From NCBI RefSeq assembly GCF_004365575.1, contig NZ_SOBG01000002.1:62001-126000 (forward strand): a DNA stretch of 64,000 nucleotides, in the 5' to 3' direction. The notes beneath the pieces are model-generated. The model did no database searches. It had not been told where the DNA came from and worked only from the letters and a program-made list of their open reading frames with translations. The translations under genes and the position numbers were made by a program. The stretch is from Hypnocyclicus thermotrophus. Its GTDB lineage: Bacteria; Fusobacteriota; Fusobacteriia; Fusobacteriales; Fusobacteriaceae. This document shows, one piece after another, positions 32,542 through 39,750 of the stretch (position 1 is its first letter; the number at the start of each line of letters is the position of its first letter).

Positions 32542-32576
32542 TGAAAGAAAATTTTTGAAGAATATATTAAGATAAG

Positions 32577-32602
32577 CATCCTAATTAAAGGATGTTTTTT
32601 TA
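32577..32602 (+). terminator. Terminator of the tRNA-repeat transcript
   Basis: CATCCT-AATTAA-AGGATG followed by seven T residues, 36 bases after array 2. No terminator is visible between the tRNA promoter and this point, which supports a single transcript containing tRNAs and arrays. Confidence 0.85.
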
Positions 32603-32607
32603 TTGAC

Positions 32608-32635
32608 TTGACACTTTAAAATATGGTAGTATTTA
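32608..32635 (+). promoter_or_regulatory. Promoter of the 32687 gene
   Basis: TTGACA, 16-base spacer, TATTTA, just after the preceding terminator. Confidence 0.55.
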
Positions 32636-32686
32636 GTAAATAAAAAAACTTAATAAATAAAAAAATTTATATAAAAGGAGTAAAAA

Positions 32687-32989
32687 ATGGAAATAAAAAA
32701 ATTAAAAGAAAATTTTTTTAAGGACTTATTAAAAAAAGGATTTACAGAAACCACTATAGTAACTCATAGAAAAAATATAGAATTTATTCCTGAAGAAATT
32801 TTACTAGATATTGATAGAATAATAGAGTATTTAAAGGAAAATTTTAATAATACAAATAAAACAGATGTAAATAAAATGATAGCAACTTTAAAAAGATTAT
32901 TTAGTTATTTATATAAAAATTCTGATATATCAAAATATAAAGAAGCTAAATTGAAATTATTACATTATAAAGAATTAGTTAGTAAATAA
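32687..32989 (+). CDS. Orphan SAM-like core-binding domain of a tyrosine recombinase type
   Basis: This 100-residue protein looks like the N-terminal arm/core-binding domain of phage-type tyrosine recombinases alone. FFKDLLKKGFTETTIVTHRKNIEF is the first helix pair (pattern F..L...G.s..Ti..hr..i..f). IDRIIEYLKENF is the middle helix, and NKMIATLKRLFSYLYKN is the last (pattern N...a.lk.fF.yL). The catalytic R-H-R-Y domain is absent, and no remnant is seen before the terminator 60 bases later. It has its own promoter, GGAG site and terminator, so it is probably expressed. It sits next to tRNA genes, which are common integration sites; it could be an integrase remnant or a small DNA-binding protein. 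Confidence 0.55.
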   Translation: MEIKKLKENFFKDLLKKGFTETTIVTHRKNIEFIPEEILLDIDRIIEYLKENFNNTNKTDVNKMIATLKRLFSYLYKNSDISKYKEAKLKLLHYKELVSK

Positions 32990-33047
32990 AGTATATAAAT
33001 TATAAATATTAGTAAAATATCTTATTATAGGGTGATATTAAAATTTC

Positions 33048-33089
33048 AATTCAATAAAAAAGAGCTCAAAGCTCTTTTTTTATTGAATT
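33048..33089 (+). terminator. Long hairpin terminator after the core-binding-domain gene
   Basis: A near-perfect inverted repeat of about 20 bp (CAATTCAATAAAAAAGAGCT, loop CAA, and its complement with one extra T) containing AAAAGAGCT-CAA-AGCTCTTTTTTT. Confidence 0.88.
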
Positions 33090-33116
33090 GATTTTTAATA
33101 ATATGTATAGTATACT
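33088..33116 (+). promoter_or_regulatory. Promoter of the histidine kinase gene
   Basis: TTGATT, 17-base spacer, TATACT, directly after the terminator. It puts the transcription start near 33123, which excludes the upstream in-frame TTG at 33088 as start codon. Confidence 0.7.
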
Positions 33117-33147
33117 AAATTTAAAGATAATTAAAAAAAAGAAAAAG

Positions 33148-35166
33148 GTGATTAAAATAAAACTGAAAAATAAATTAATATATTATATTATTTTACCATT
33201 GGTATTAATCATATTTGTTTTAACTTTTTATATATCATATGAAATAAAAAAGAAACAAAAAGAGATGTTTTTAGATAAAATAGAAACAGATAATCAAAGT
33301 ATTAAAATAATAAATGAAAAACCATTATGGGCTTATGATTTAAATGCACTTTATGTAAATTCAAAATTTTTTTTAGATAAACCTGAAATAGTAAAAATAG
33401 TAATAACAGAAAACAAAAATAAATTAATTGAAATAGCAGATAATACATATGAACCAGATATTTTTTATACTATCAGTGTTTTTCATGATGGATTGAAAAT
33501 AGGAGATATATATATCGAATATTCTTCAAAATATATAGATAAAGAGATTAATATAATTCTTAGCCAAATATATATAGTAGAATTATTTTTTATAATAATA
33601 TTTTCATTTTTAATATTTGTAATTTCAAAAACAGTATATACTCCTATACAAAAAATTGTGAAAGCTTTACAAAATTTAGACAAAGGAAATTATGAATTTG
33701 AACTCATATTAGATAGAAATGATGAATTTAAAATAATAGAAAAATATTTTAATAAAGTAATTAAAGGGTTTAATTATGAGCGGAAAAAAAATATTGAAAA
33801 TATGGAGCAGATAAATAAAACAAAGGATGAACTGGAAGCAGCATATAATCAAATGATTTCTATAAATAGTATGCTTGAAAATACTTTGAAAGAATTAGAA
33901 TTATCTGAAACAAAATATAAAAATATTTTTAAATACTCTCCAGGTGGAATAATAATATTAAATATTAAAAATGAAAATTATGAAGAAATAAATGAAAAGG
34001 TTTTAGAGATAACTAAAAATTTTACATCTAATTATGAAAGAGAAAAAATAGAATATATTATTGAAAATGTTGAAGTAATGAAGCTAATAGAAAAAATGAT
34101 AAAAACAAAAAAAATGTTGAAAAAAACAATAAAATTTGAAGAAATTGAAAAAACATTAATGGTTACGGTGGCACCTATAAATAATAATTCTGAATACGCA
34201 CAGATATTTTTAAATGATATAACAGAACTAAAAGATTTAGAAGAGAAATTAAAAAATTATGCAGAAACTCTTGAAGTAAAAGTAAAAATGAGAACAGCAG
34301 ATCTTCAAAAAGCAAATGAACTAATAAAAAGTCAACAAGAAGAGATGGTAAAAAATGCTTATAATAAAGCTTTTATAGAGGTAACTTCGGGAATAATACA
34401 TAATATTGGAAATATTGTAAATATTATAAATATGAATATGGAAGAACTTATTGTAGAATATCCTGATAATGAAAAAACATATAAGTTTTTTAATGAAATA
34501 TTATCTAGAGAACTACAGAAAATAGATATAAAATCAAAAGAATTAGAAAAAATAATTAAAATCACTCCTGAAATTATTGAAACGATGAAGGAATATGATG
34601 AGAAAATAAAAGAAAAGATTGAATTAATCTCTAAGAAGCTTTTACATTTAAAAGAGATAATTCAATTGCAACAAAATTTTGTAGGTTCATTAGGAACGGA
34701 AGACTATAATAATATAAATGAAATAGTAAAAGAAGTTATAGAAATTTATGAATCATCTTTAGAAAAAAGAGGAATAAATTATAAATTTAATAGAGGTGAA
34801 AATCAAGAAATATTATGTGATAGAGGGCAAATATTTCAAGTAATAAGTAATTTTATAAAAAATGCATACGAGGCTATAGAGGAAGCAGAAAAAAAAGAAA
34901 AATTATTAGAAGTAACTACGTACAATAATAAAGATAAATTTATTATAGAAATAAAAGATAATGGAATAGGAATAAAAGAAGAAAATTTAAATAAACTTTT
35001 TGAGTTTGGTTTTTCAACGAAAAAAGAAAATGGAAAAGGGAATGGCTATGGACTGTATAGTTGTAAATCAATTATAAAAAAATATGGAGGAGAAATTTTA
35101 GTAGAATCTAAGTATGGAGAATATACAAATTTTAAAATCATTTTACCGAAAAGGAGTACAAAATAA
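33148..35166 (+). CDS. Membrane sensor histidine kinase (HAMP, PAS-like, HATPase)
   Basis: The kinase has an N-terminal membrane helix, a short periplasmic sensor of about 100 residues and a second membrane helix. HAMP-like and coiled-coil segments follow, then a PAS-like domain (YKNIFKYSPGGIIILNI). The phospho-acceptor region is of the GIIHNIGNIVN type, with an Asn-rich H box known from one kinase class. The ATPase domain carries FIKNAYEAIEEA, DNGIGI and GNGYGLYSCKSII. No response regulator gene is adjacent, so the partner is elsewhere. The start is uncertain: GTG 33148 is the first conventional codon after the promoter. An in-frame ATA at 33157 has the better distance from GGTGA. Confidence 0.85.
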   Translation: MIKIKLKNKLIYYIILPLVLIIFVLTFYISYEIKKKQKEMFLDKIETDNQSIKIINEKPLWAYDLNALYVNSKFFLDKPEIVKIVITENKNKLIEIADNTYEPDIFYTISVFHDGLKIGDIYIEYSSKYIDKEINIILSQIYIVELFFIIIFSFLIFVISKTVYTPIQKIVKALQNLDKGNYEFELILDRNDEFKIIEKYFNKVIKGFNYERKKNIENMEQINKTKDELEAAYNQMISINSMLENTLKELELSETKYKNIFKYSPGGIIILNIKNENYEEINEKVLEITKNFTSNYEREKIEYIIENVEVMKLIEKMIKTKKMLKKTIKFEEIEKTLMVTVAPINNNSEYAQIFLNDITELKDLEEKLKNYAETLEVKVKMRTADLQKANELIKSQQEEMVKNAYNKAFIEVTSGIIHNIGNIVNIINMNMEELIVEYPDNEKTYKFFNEILSRELQKIDIKSKELEKIIKITPEIIETMKEYDEKIKEKIELISKKLLHLKEIIQLQQNFVGSLGTEDYNNINEIVKEVIEIYESSLEKRGINYKFNRGENQEILCDRGQIFQVISNFIKNAYEAIEEAEKKEKLLEVTTYNNKDKFIIEIKDNGIGIKEENLNKLFEFGFSTKKENGKGNGYGLYSCKSIIKKYGGEILVESKYGEYTNFKIILPKRSTK

Positions 35167-36006
35167 TTGAAAAAGAAAAACTTTATAGTAATACTTTTTA
35201 TAGTAATAGTTAATTTAACATTTACAAATACAAAAGAAAATTACGTAATTGCTAGTTTTAATACATTACATTTAGGATGGAAAGGTAAAAATTATAAAGA
35301 ATTATCTGAAATAGTTTCATTATTTGATTTAGTGGGATTAGAAGAAGTAATGAGTAAGGATGGATTAAAGAAGCTTGATAGTGAATTAGAAAAATTAACT
35401 AATGAAAAATGGCATTGGCATATTTCAAAGTATAGTGTAGGAAGAAGTAAAAAATATAGAGAATATTATGCATATATATGGCGAGAGAAAAAAGTTAAAT
35501 TTAAAAGAAGTATGGGTTTTTTTAAAGAAAAAAATGATGAATTTATTCGAGAACCATATGGAGCAATTTTTCAAATTAAAAATTTAGAATTTGGATTTGT
35601 ACTTAATCATTTTATTTATGGCGATAAGAAAAGAGATAGACAACTAGAAGCTGTTTATTTAGATGAAGTATATGATTATTTTACTAAATATACTAAAAAG
35701 ATATTAGTAGCAGGAGATTTTAATTTACCAGCATATGATATTTCATTTAAAGATATGATTAGAAATAAGATATTTTATGCAATAGATCCATCAAATAAAA
35801 CAACAATTGGTAAATATGGATTAGCAAGTTCATATGATAATTTTTTTCTATCATATGAAATATTTTCTGAATATAGTGGAAGAAATGGAGTATATGATTT
35901 TACAAAAGATAAAAAATATGACAAGCAGTACGGAAAAGAAAAATATAAAATTCTTCGAAAAACAATATCAGATCATTTACCAGTATTTATAGAATTAAAT
36001 ATATAA
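35167..36006 (+). CDS. Exported endonuclease/exonuclease/phosphatase-family protein
   Basis: This 279-residue protein has a signal peptide (KKKNFIVILFIVIVNLTFT). An EEP (DNase I-like) fold follows: ASFNTLHLGWKGKN near the start, VGLEEVM (metal-binding Glu), FVLNHFIYG, VAGDFNLPAYD (catalytic D-x-N) and the terminal SDHLPVFIEL (catalytic D-H). Family members include secreted nucleases and phosphoesterases. The exported location suggests extracellular DNA or phosphate scavenging; the substrate is not certain. The start is TTG, one base after the kinase stop codon, with GGAG ten bases upstream, so the two genes are cotranscribed. Confidence 0.85.
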   Translation: MKKKNFIVILFIVIVNLTFTNTKENYVIASFNTLHLGWKGKNYKELSEIVSLFDLVGLEEVMSKDGLKKLDSELEKLTNEKWHWHISKYSVGRSKKYREYYAYIWREKKVKFKRSMGFFKEKNDEFIREPYGAIFQIKNLEFGFVLNHFIYGDKKRDRQLEAVYLDEVYDYFTKYTKKILVAGDFNLPAYDISFKDMIRNKIFYAIDPSNKTTIGKYGLASSYDNFFLSYEIFSEYSGRNGVYDFTKDKKYDKQYGKEKYKILRKTISDHLPVFIELNI

Positions 36007-36037
36007 TAAAGTTGTGAAAACAGCTTTATTTTTTTTG
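36005..36037 (+). terminator. Terminator after the EEP-family gene
   Basis: AATAAAGTTGT-GAAA-ACAGCTTTATT (one G-U pair) followed by TTTTTTT, overlapping the stop codon of the preceding gene. Confidence 0.88.
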
Positions 36038-36045
36038 TTTATATA

Positions 36046-36054
36046 TGTTATAAT
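36046..36054 (+). promoter_or_regulatory. Extended -10 promoter for the PP2C-like gene
   Basis: TGT directly before a perfect TATAAT; the -35 region overlaps the terminator and is poor, so this is an extended -10 promoter. Confidence 0.55.
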
Positions 36055-36121
36055 CAAATGGAAAGAAACTAGTTGTAAAAGGGAAATAACTATAGAAAAC
36101 CAAAAAACTAGGAGGAATAAA

Positions 36122-36778
36122 GTGAATATATTAAAAAGATTATTTAATAAAAAAAATTATAGAGATTATTTTTTAAATGGAGAAAATATAAAGTTTGATA
36201 AAAACTTGAAAACAGGAATTATCTTAGATAATATTGATAATGAAAATGGTAGCTATATAATAGAAAGGTTTTTAGAATTATTAAATGAAAATTTAGATAA
36301 AAAAAACATAAAAGGAAGTCTAAGAAAAAGTTTAGAAAAATTAAATAAAGAATTTTTAGGGAAATATGAAAATGTTAGTATCCAAATATTTTCTGAATTA
36401 GAAGACAAAAAAATAATTATTTTAAATATAGGAAATATAAGATTTTATGTTTATTCAAATAATGAAATAAGGCAAATAACAGAAGATGATACAGAATTTT
36501 TTAGATTATTTAAAAATAATATGATTGATTATTCAAAAGCAAAAGAGAGTCCATTAACAAATATCTTAACAAATTCTTTAGGGAAAAATAATTATATAAA
36601 TACATATGAATACTTCATACAGCAAGGTGATAGAATAATAATATTAAATTCGAAAGCTTATAATAGAATTGGAGAGACTGGAATAGAAAATATTTTAACA
36701 AAAGAACTAAATTTTGATAAATTAAAAGATAGTTTTATTAAAAATGAAAATGTTTTTTTAAAAAATGTAAGTAGGTGA
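36122..36778 (+). CDS. Degenerate PP2C-like (PPM phosphatase fold) protein
   Basis: This 218-residue protein resembles the PPM/PP2C fold: NVSIQIFSELEDKKIIILNIGNIRFYVYSNNEIRQIT corresponds to the core 'G-D-S-R-x-Y' strand region. FIQQGDRIIILNSKAYNRI corresponds to the 'D-x-x-x-L-x-S-D-G' strand. The metal-binding aspartates at the family positions (R-x-x-N-E-D near the start and S-D-G later) are not present in recognisable form, so it may be a pseudophosphatase. GTG 36122 is chosen because AGGAGG lies six bases upstream and the promoter rules out the earlier in-frame ATG at 36014. It overlaps the next gene by four bases (GTGA). Confidence 0.6.
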   Translation: MNILKRLFNKKNYRDYFLNGENIKFDKNLKTGIILDNIDNENGSYIIERFLELLNENLDKKNIKGSLRKSLEKLNKEFLGKYENVSIQIFSELEDKKIIILNIGNIRFYVYSNNEIRQITEDDTEFFRLFKNNMIDYSKAKESPLTNILTNSLGKNNYINTYEYFIQQGDRIIILNSKAYNRIGETGIENILTKELNFDKLKDSFIKNENVFLKNVSR

Positions 36779-37563
36779 TAAAAATAAATAAAAATAATTT
36801 TATTAAGCTTTTTCCAAAATCATTAAAAGAAAAAATAGCAAATATATATGAAAAAATAGAATTAGTAAAAAATATAGATTATTTTATACAATTAGAAGAA
36901 TTTTATAGTGGAGAAATTTGGAAAAAGTTATTAAAATATGAATATGAATTAGGAGTTAAAATAATATTAGATAATTATATAAAAAATGGAGAAAGAAAAA
37001 ATATAATAATAGCACCTATTGATTTAGAATTGAATTATGACCAATATTTTAATTTGAATATGATAAAAATAGAAAATCTATCAAAATTCAAAGATTTAGG
37101 GCATAGAAATTATTTAGGAAATATTCTTTCATATGGAATAAAAAGAGAAAAAATAAGTGATATTGTAATAAACGATGGAAATGCATATTTCGTAACATTT
37201 TCAGATATAGCAGAATATTTAATCAATAATATTAATTCAATAGACAAAAATAATGTAATTATAAAAAAGATATATAACAATGAAAAAATAGAGATACAAT
37301 TCGAAAGAATAACAGGAATAATATCATCAAATAGATTAGATAATATAGTGTCTTTATTAACTAAACTATCTAGAAATGAAGCAGTTAAATTAATAGAGAA
37401 AAATTTAGTTTATGTAGATTATGAAGTAATTAATAAAAAAAATAAGAGTTTGAATGAAAAAAATATATTAACTATAAGAGGGTATGGTAAATATTTTTAT
37501 AAGGGAATAGTGGGATCAACCAAAAAAGACAGATTAAAAGTAGAAATGATGAAATTTATGTAG
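36775..37563 (+). CDS. YlmH-like S4-domain RNA-binding protein
   Basis: This 262-residue protein matches YlmH, a ribosome-associated S4-domain protein involved in rescue of stalled 50S particles and in division gene clusters of Firmicutes. An N-terminal region is followed by KISDIVINDGNAYFVTFSDIAEYL, a middle RNA-binding module (the region before SSNRLDNIVSLL) and a C-terminal S4 domain (LSRNEAVKLIEKNLVYVDYE, then LTIRGYGKYFY). GTG 36775 overlaps the previous stop. An ATA at 36784, five bases after GGTGA, is an alternative start. In this window it is coupled to a PP2C-like gene in place of the usual division genes. Confidence 0.85.
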   Translation: MIKINKNNFIKLFPKSLKEKIANIYEKIELVKNIDYFIQLEEFYSGEIWKKLLKYEYELGVKIILDNYIKNGERKNIIIAPIDLELNYDQYFNLNMIKIENLSKFKDLGHRNYLGNILSYGIKREKISDIVINDGNAYFVTFSDIAEYLINNINSIDKNNVIIKKIYNNEKIEIQFERITGIISSNRLDNIVSLLTKLSRNEAVKLIEKNLVYVDYEVINKKNKSLNEKNILTIRGYGKYFYKGIVGSTKKDRLKVEMMKFM

Positions 37564-37577
37564 GGGAGTGAGAAAAT

Positions 37578-39614
37578 TTGAAAAAAAAAATAAAAAAAAT
37601 AAAAAATTTTTTAATGTTTTTATTTTTGATAATTATATTAATTTTTACAATATATTTATTTAGAAATCCAATAATAGAAAAAATAACTGAAAGTACATTG
37701 ACTAAAATAAATGGTGCAAAAGTAGAAATAGAGGGATTAAATAATCCTATTTTCACTTTAAATATTAAATGGAAAAAAATGCAATATACAGATAATAAAA
37801 ATCCTATGAAAAATAAATATGAGATAAATAATGTTAATTTTACTTTGAAATCAAAACCATTATTAGCAGGAAAATTTATTATCGAAAATTTTTCTGCTAA
37901 TGAAATATATTTAAATACTGATAGAAAAGAAAGTGGTGCAATAGAAGTAAAAGTTAAAAAAACTAAAGAAACTTCAAATAAAGATAATAAAGTATTAGAA
38001 AAATTAAATAATATAGTTAAAGATAAAATTAAACAAGAAAAAAGAGGATTAATTAATGAAGGATTTGATAAAGATAAATATATAGAAGAAAAATTAAACT
38101 CGTTAAGTCTTGAAAGTGACAAGAAATATATAAAAGCGAAACAGGAATTAGAATTAAAAAAAGAGTACTGGAAAAAATTATTAGAAAAAAGAGAGTATGA
38201 AATCAAGTTGAAAAATATTGAAACGGAAATAAAAAAAATTGATGTAAAATTAGAATTAGGTGAAGTAAAGAGTTTAGAGGATTTAAAAAAATTAAATGCA
38301 AAAAAAGAGAAACTTGAGAAAAATAAAAAACAAATAAATAAACTATTAAAAGATATAAATACAATAAAAAAAGAAATAGAAGAAGATATAAAAAATTTTA
38401 GCTTAGATATCGCAGAAATAAATAAAACAAAAAATGATCTATTTGAAGAATTGGATAATGATTTGAATAAATTAAATGATTTTAAAGATAATAGCGGAAA
38501 TGAATTAAATGAACTAACTAGTGCTTTTTTTGGAGAAAAAAGTATAAAAATTTTTAATATAATGTTTGAGCAATATAATAAAATAATTAATATTTTTGGA
38601 AAAGATAAAAGTAATAATAAAAAAGAAGAAAAAAAAGAAAAAATGCCAGAATTACCAAAATTTTGGATAAAAAATAGTAATATAAAAATAATTGAAAATA
38701 ATAAAATTTATTCAGGGGAAATAACAAATATCACAAATAATCAAAATAAAACTAAACAACCAACAATAATTGAATTAATTAATAAAAATAATGAAAAAAT
38801 AGAATCTAAAGTTTATGCATATATTGATAATATAAAAAATATAAAAAGTTTAGATATAAGTATAAATGATAAACAAATAAAAAATGAAGATATGGGATTA
38901 TTTAAAATAGAAGAAGGAAATTTAGAAGGTAAAAATAGTATAAAGGATACAAATGATGGTTTTTTTATAGAATTAAATTATAATATAAAAGATATTGTAA
39001 TTAATAAAGATATAAAAATAGCTAATAAAATATTAAAACAAGTTTTAATAGATAGTTTAGATGAGATAAAAGTATTAAATATTATTTTAAAATTTGAAAA
39101 TAATAAATTTATATTTAATTCAAATTTAGATAATGTAATAGCTAATAAAATAAACGAAATTTATAAAGCAGAATTAATAAGAGCAAAACAAGAAATAGAT
39201 AATAAATACAGAGCTAAAATAACTAATATAAAAAATAGTTATATAAAAGAAATGGAAAAATTTGAAAATGAGTATAGAGAGAAATTAAGCATATTAAAAA
39301 ATGGAAATTTAGAAAAACTAAACAAATTAAAAAATCAAGAAAAATTACAAGAAAATATAAAAAATGATATAAAAAATAAAGAAGAAAAATATCAAAAAAT
39401 TCTTGATGAAAAGAAAAAAGAACTTGAAGAAAAATTATTGTCAGAACAAGAAAAATTAAAGGAAAAAGCAAAAATTGAACAAGGGAAATTACAAGAAGAA
39501 GTAGATAATAAAAAAGAAGAAACTCAAAATCAAGTAGAAGAAAATTTAGAAAAATTAATACAAGAAGAATTGGAGAAAAATAAAGATAAAATAAAAAATA
39601 TATTTAAATTTTAG
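37578..39614 (+). CDS. TIGR03545-like membrane-anchored coiled-coil protein (AsmA-like N-terminus)
   Basis: This 678-residue protein has an N-terminal membrane helix. An AsmA-like region follows (INGAKVEIEGLNNPIFTLNIKWKKMQYTDNKNPMKNKYEI and then NTDRKESGAIEVK), which resembles the opening of TIGR03545 proteins. Two long charged coiled coils flank a second beta-rich region: residues about 125-260 and from about 525 to the end. It is rich in Lys and Glu and probably spans the periplasm. Its function is unknown; AsmA-like proteins are linked to envelope lipid traffic, as is the TamB-like protein earlier in the window. The start is TTG with a GGGGAG site. Confidence 0.6.
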   Translation: MKKKIKKIKNFLMFLFLIIILIFTIYLFRNPIIEKITESTLTKINGAKVEIEGLNNPIFTLNIKWKKMQYTDNKNPMKNKYEINNVNFTLKSKPLLAGKFIIENFSANEIYLNTDRKESGAIEVKVKKTKETSNKDNKVLEKLNNIVKDKIKQEKRGLINEGFDKDKYIEEKLNSLSLESDKKYIKAKQELELKKEYWKKLLEKREYEIKLKNIETEIKKIDVKLELGEVKSLEDLKKLNAKKEKLEKNKKQINKLLKDINTIKKEIEEDIKNFSLDIAEINKTKNDLFEELDNDLNKLNDFKDNSGNELNELTSAFFGEKSIKIFNIMFEQYNKIINIFGKDKSNNKKEEKKEKMPELPKFWIKNSNIKIIENNKIYSGEITNITNNQNKTKQPTIIELINKNNEKIESKVYAYIDNIKNIKSLDISINDKQIKNEDMGLFKIEEGNLEGKNSIKDTNDGFFIELNYNIKDIVINKDIKIANKILKQVLIDSLDEIKVLNIILKFENNKFIFNSNLDNVIANKINEIYKAELIRAKQEIDNKYRAKITNIKNSYIKEMEKFENEYREKLSILKNGNLEKLNKLKNQEKLQENIKNDIKNKEEKYQKILDEKKKELEEKLLSEQEKLKEKAKIEQGKLQEEVDNKKEETQNQVEENLEKLIQEELEKNKDKIKNIFKF

Positions 39615-39631
39615 TTTAATCTTAAAAAAAA

Positions 39632-39640
39632 TGATATAAT
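39632..39640 (+). promoter_or_regulatory. Extended -10 promoter of the mgtE leader
   Basis: TGA directly before a perfect TATAAT (39635-39640); the -35 is weak. The predicted start is near 39647, giving a leader of about 100 bases ahead of mgtE. Confidence 0.6.
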
Positions 39641-39671
39641 TTTTTAATGTAAAAGTAGAGAGGAGTTTAAT

Positions 39672-39731
39672 ATGAATAGATATATTCGTGCTATAATTCC
39701 CTCCAAATTAAATTATTATTTTTTAAGATAA
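39672..39731 (+). CDS. Leader peptide (19 residues) upstream of mgtE
   Basis: A short open frame, MNRYIRAIIPSKLNYYFLR, has AGGAG at 39661 six bases before its ATG and ends 19 bases before the mgtE start. Its codons 10-16 lie on the left arm of a hairpin whose right arm contains the mgtE Shine-Dalgarno sequence. Translation, or stalling within the Pro-Ser-Lys region, would open that hairpin. This is the arrangement of a translational-attenuation leader. The peptide itself matches no family I know. Confidence 0.65.
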   Translation: MNRYIRAIIPSKLNYYFLR

Positions 39732-39744
39732 TAATTTAAGGAGG
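39700..39744 (+). promoter_or_regulatory. Hairpin masking the mgtE Shine-Dalgarno sequence
   Basis: CCTCC (39700-39704) pairs with GGAGG (39740-39744), and TTAAATTATTAT (39708-39719) pairs perfectly with ATAATAATTTAA (39728-39739). Between them are a three-A bulge and an eight-base loop. The GGAGG is the ribosome site of mgtE (GTG at 39751). Seventeen base pairs hide it unless the left arm is occupied, for example by a ribosome on the leader peptide. Confidence 0.78.
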
Positions 39745-39750
39745 TAAATT

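Noticed and set aside
33088-33147. TTG start of the histidine kinase at 33088
   Set aside because: The codon is part of the -35/-10 promoter region and cannot be in the transcript.
37556-38206. Minus-strand open frame of 216 codons opposite the TIGR03545-like gene
   Set aside because: Phe/Ser/Leu-rich antisense shadow of a coiled-coil gene; the plus strand has a start, ribosome site and domain structure.
39615-39750. M-box magnesium riboswitch before mgtE
   Set aside because: The leader is about 100 bases and lacks the conserved M-box helices; it is explained better by the short open frame and hairpin.
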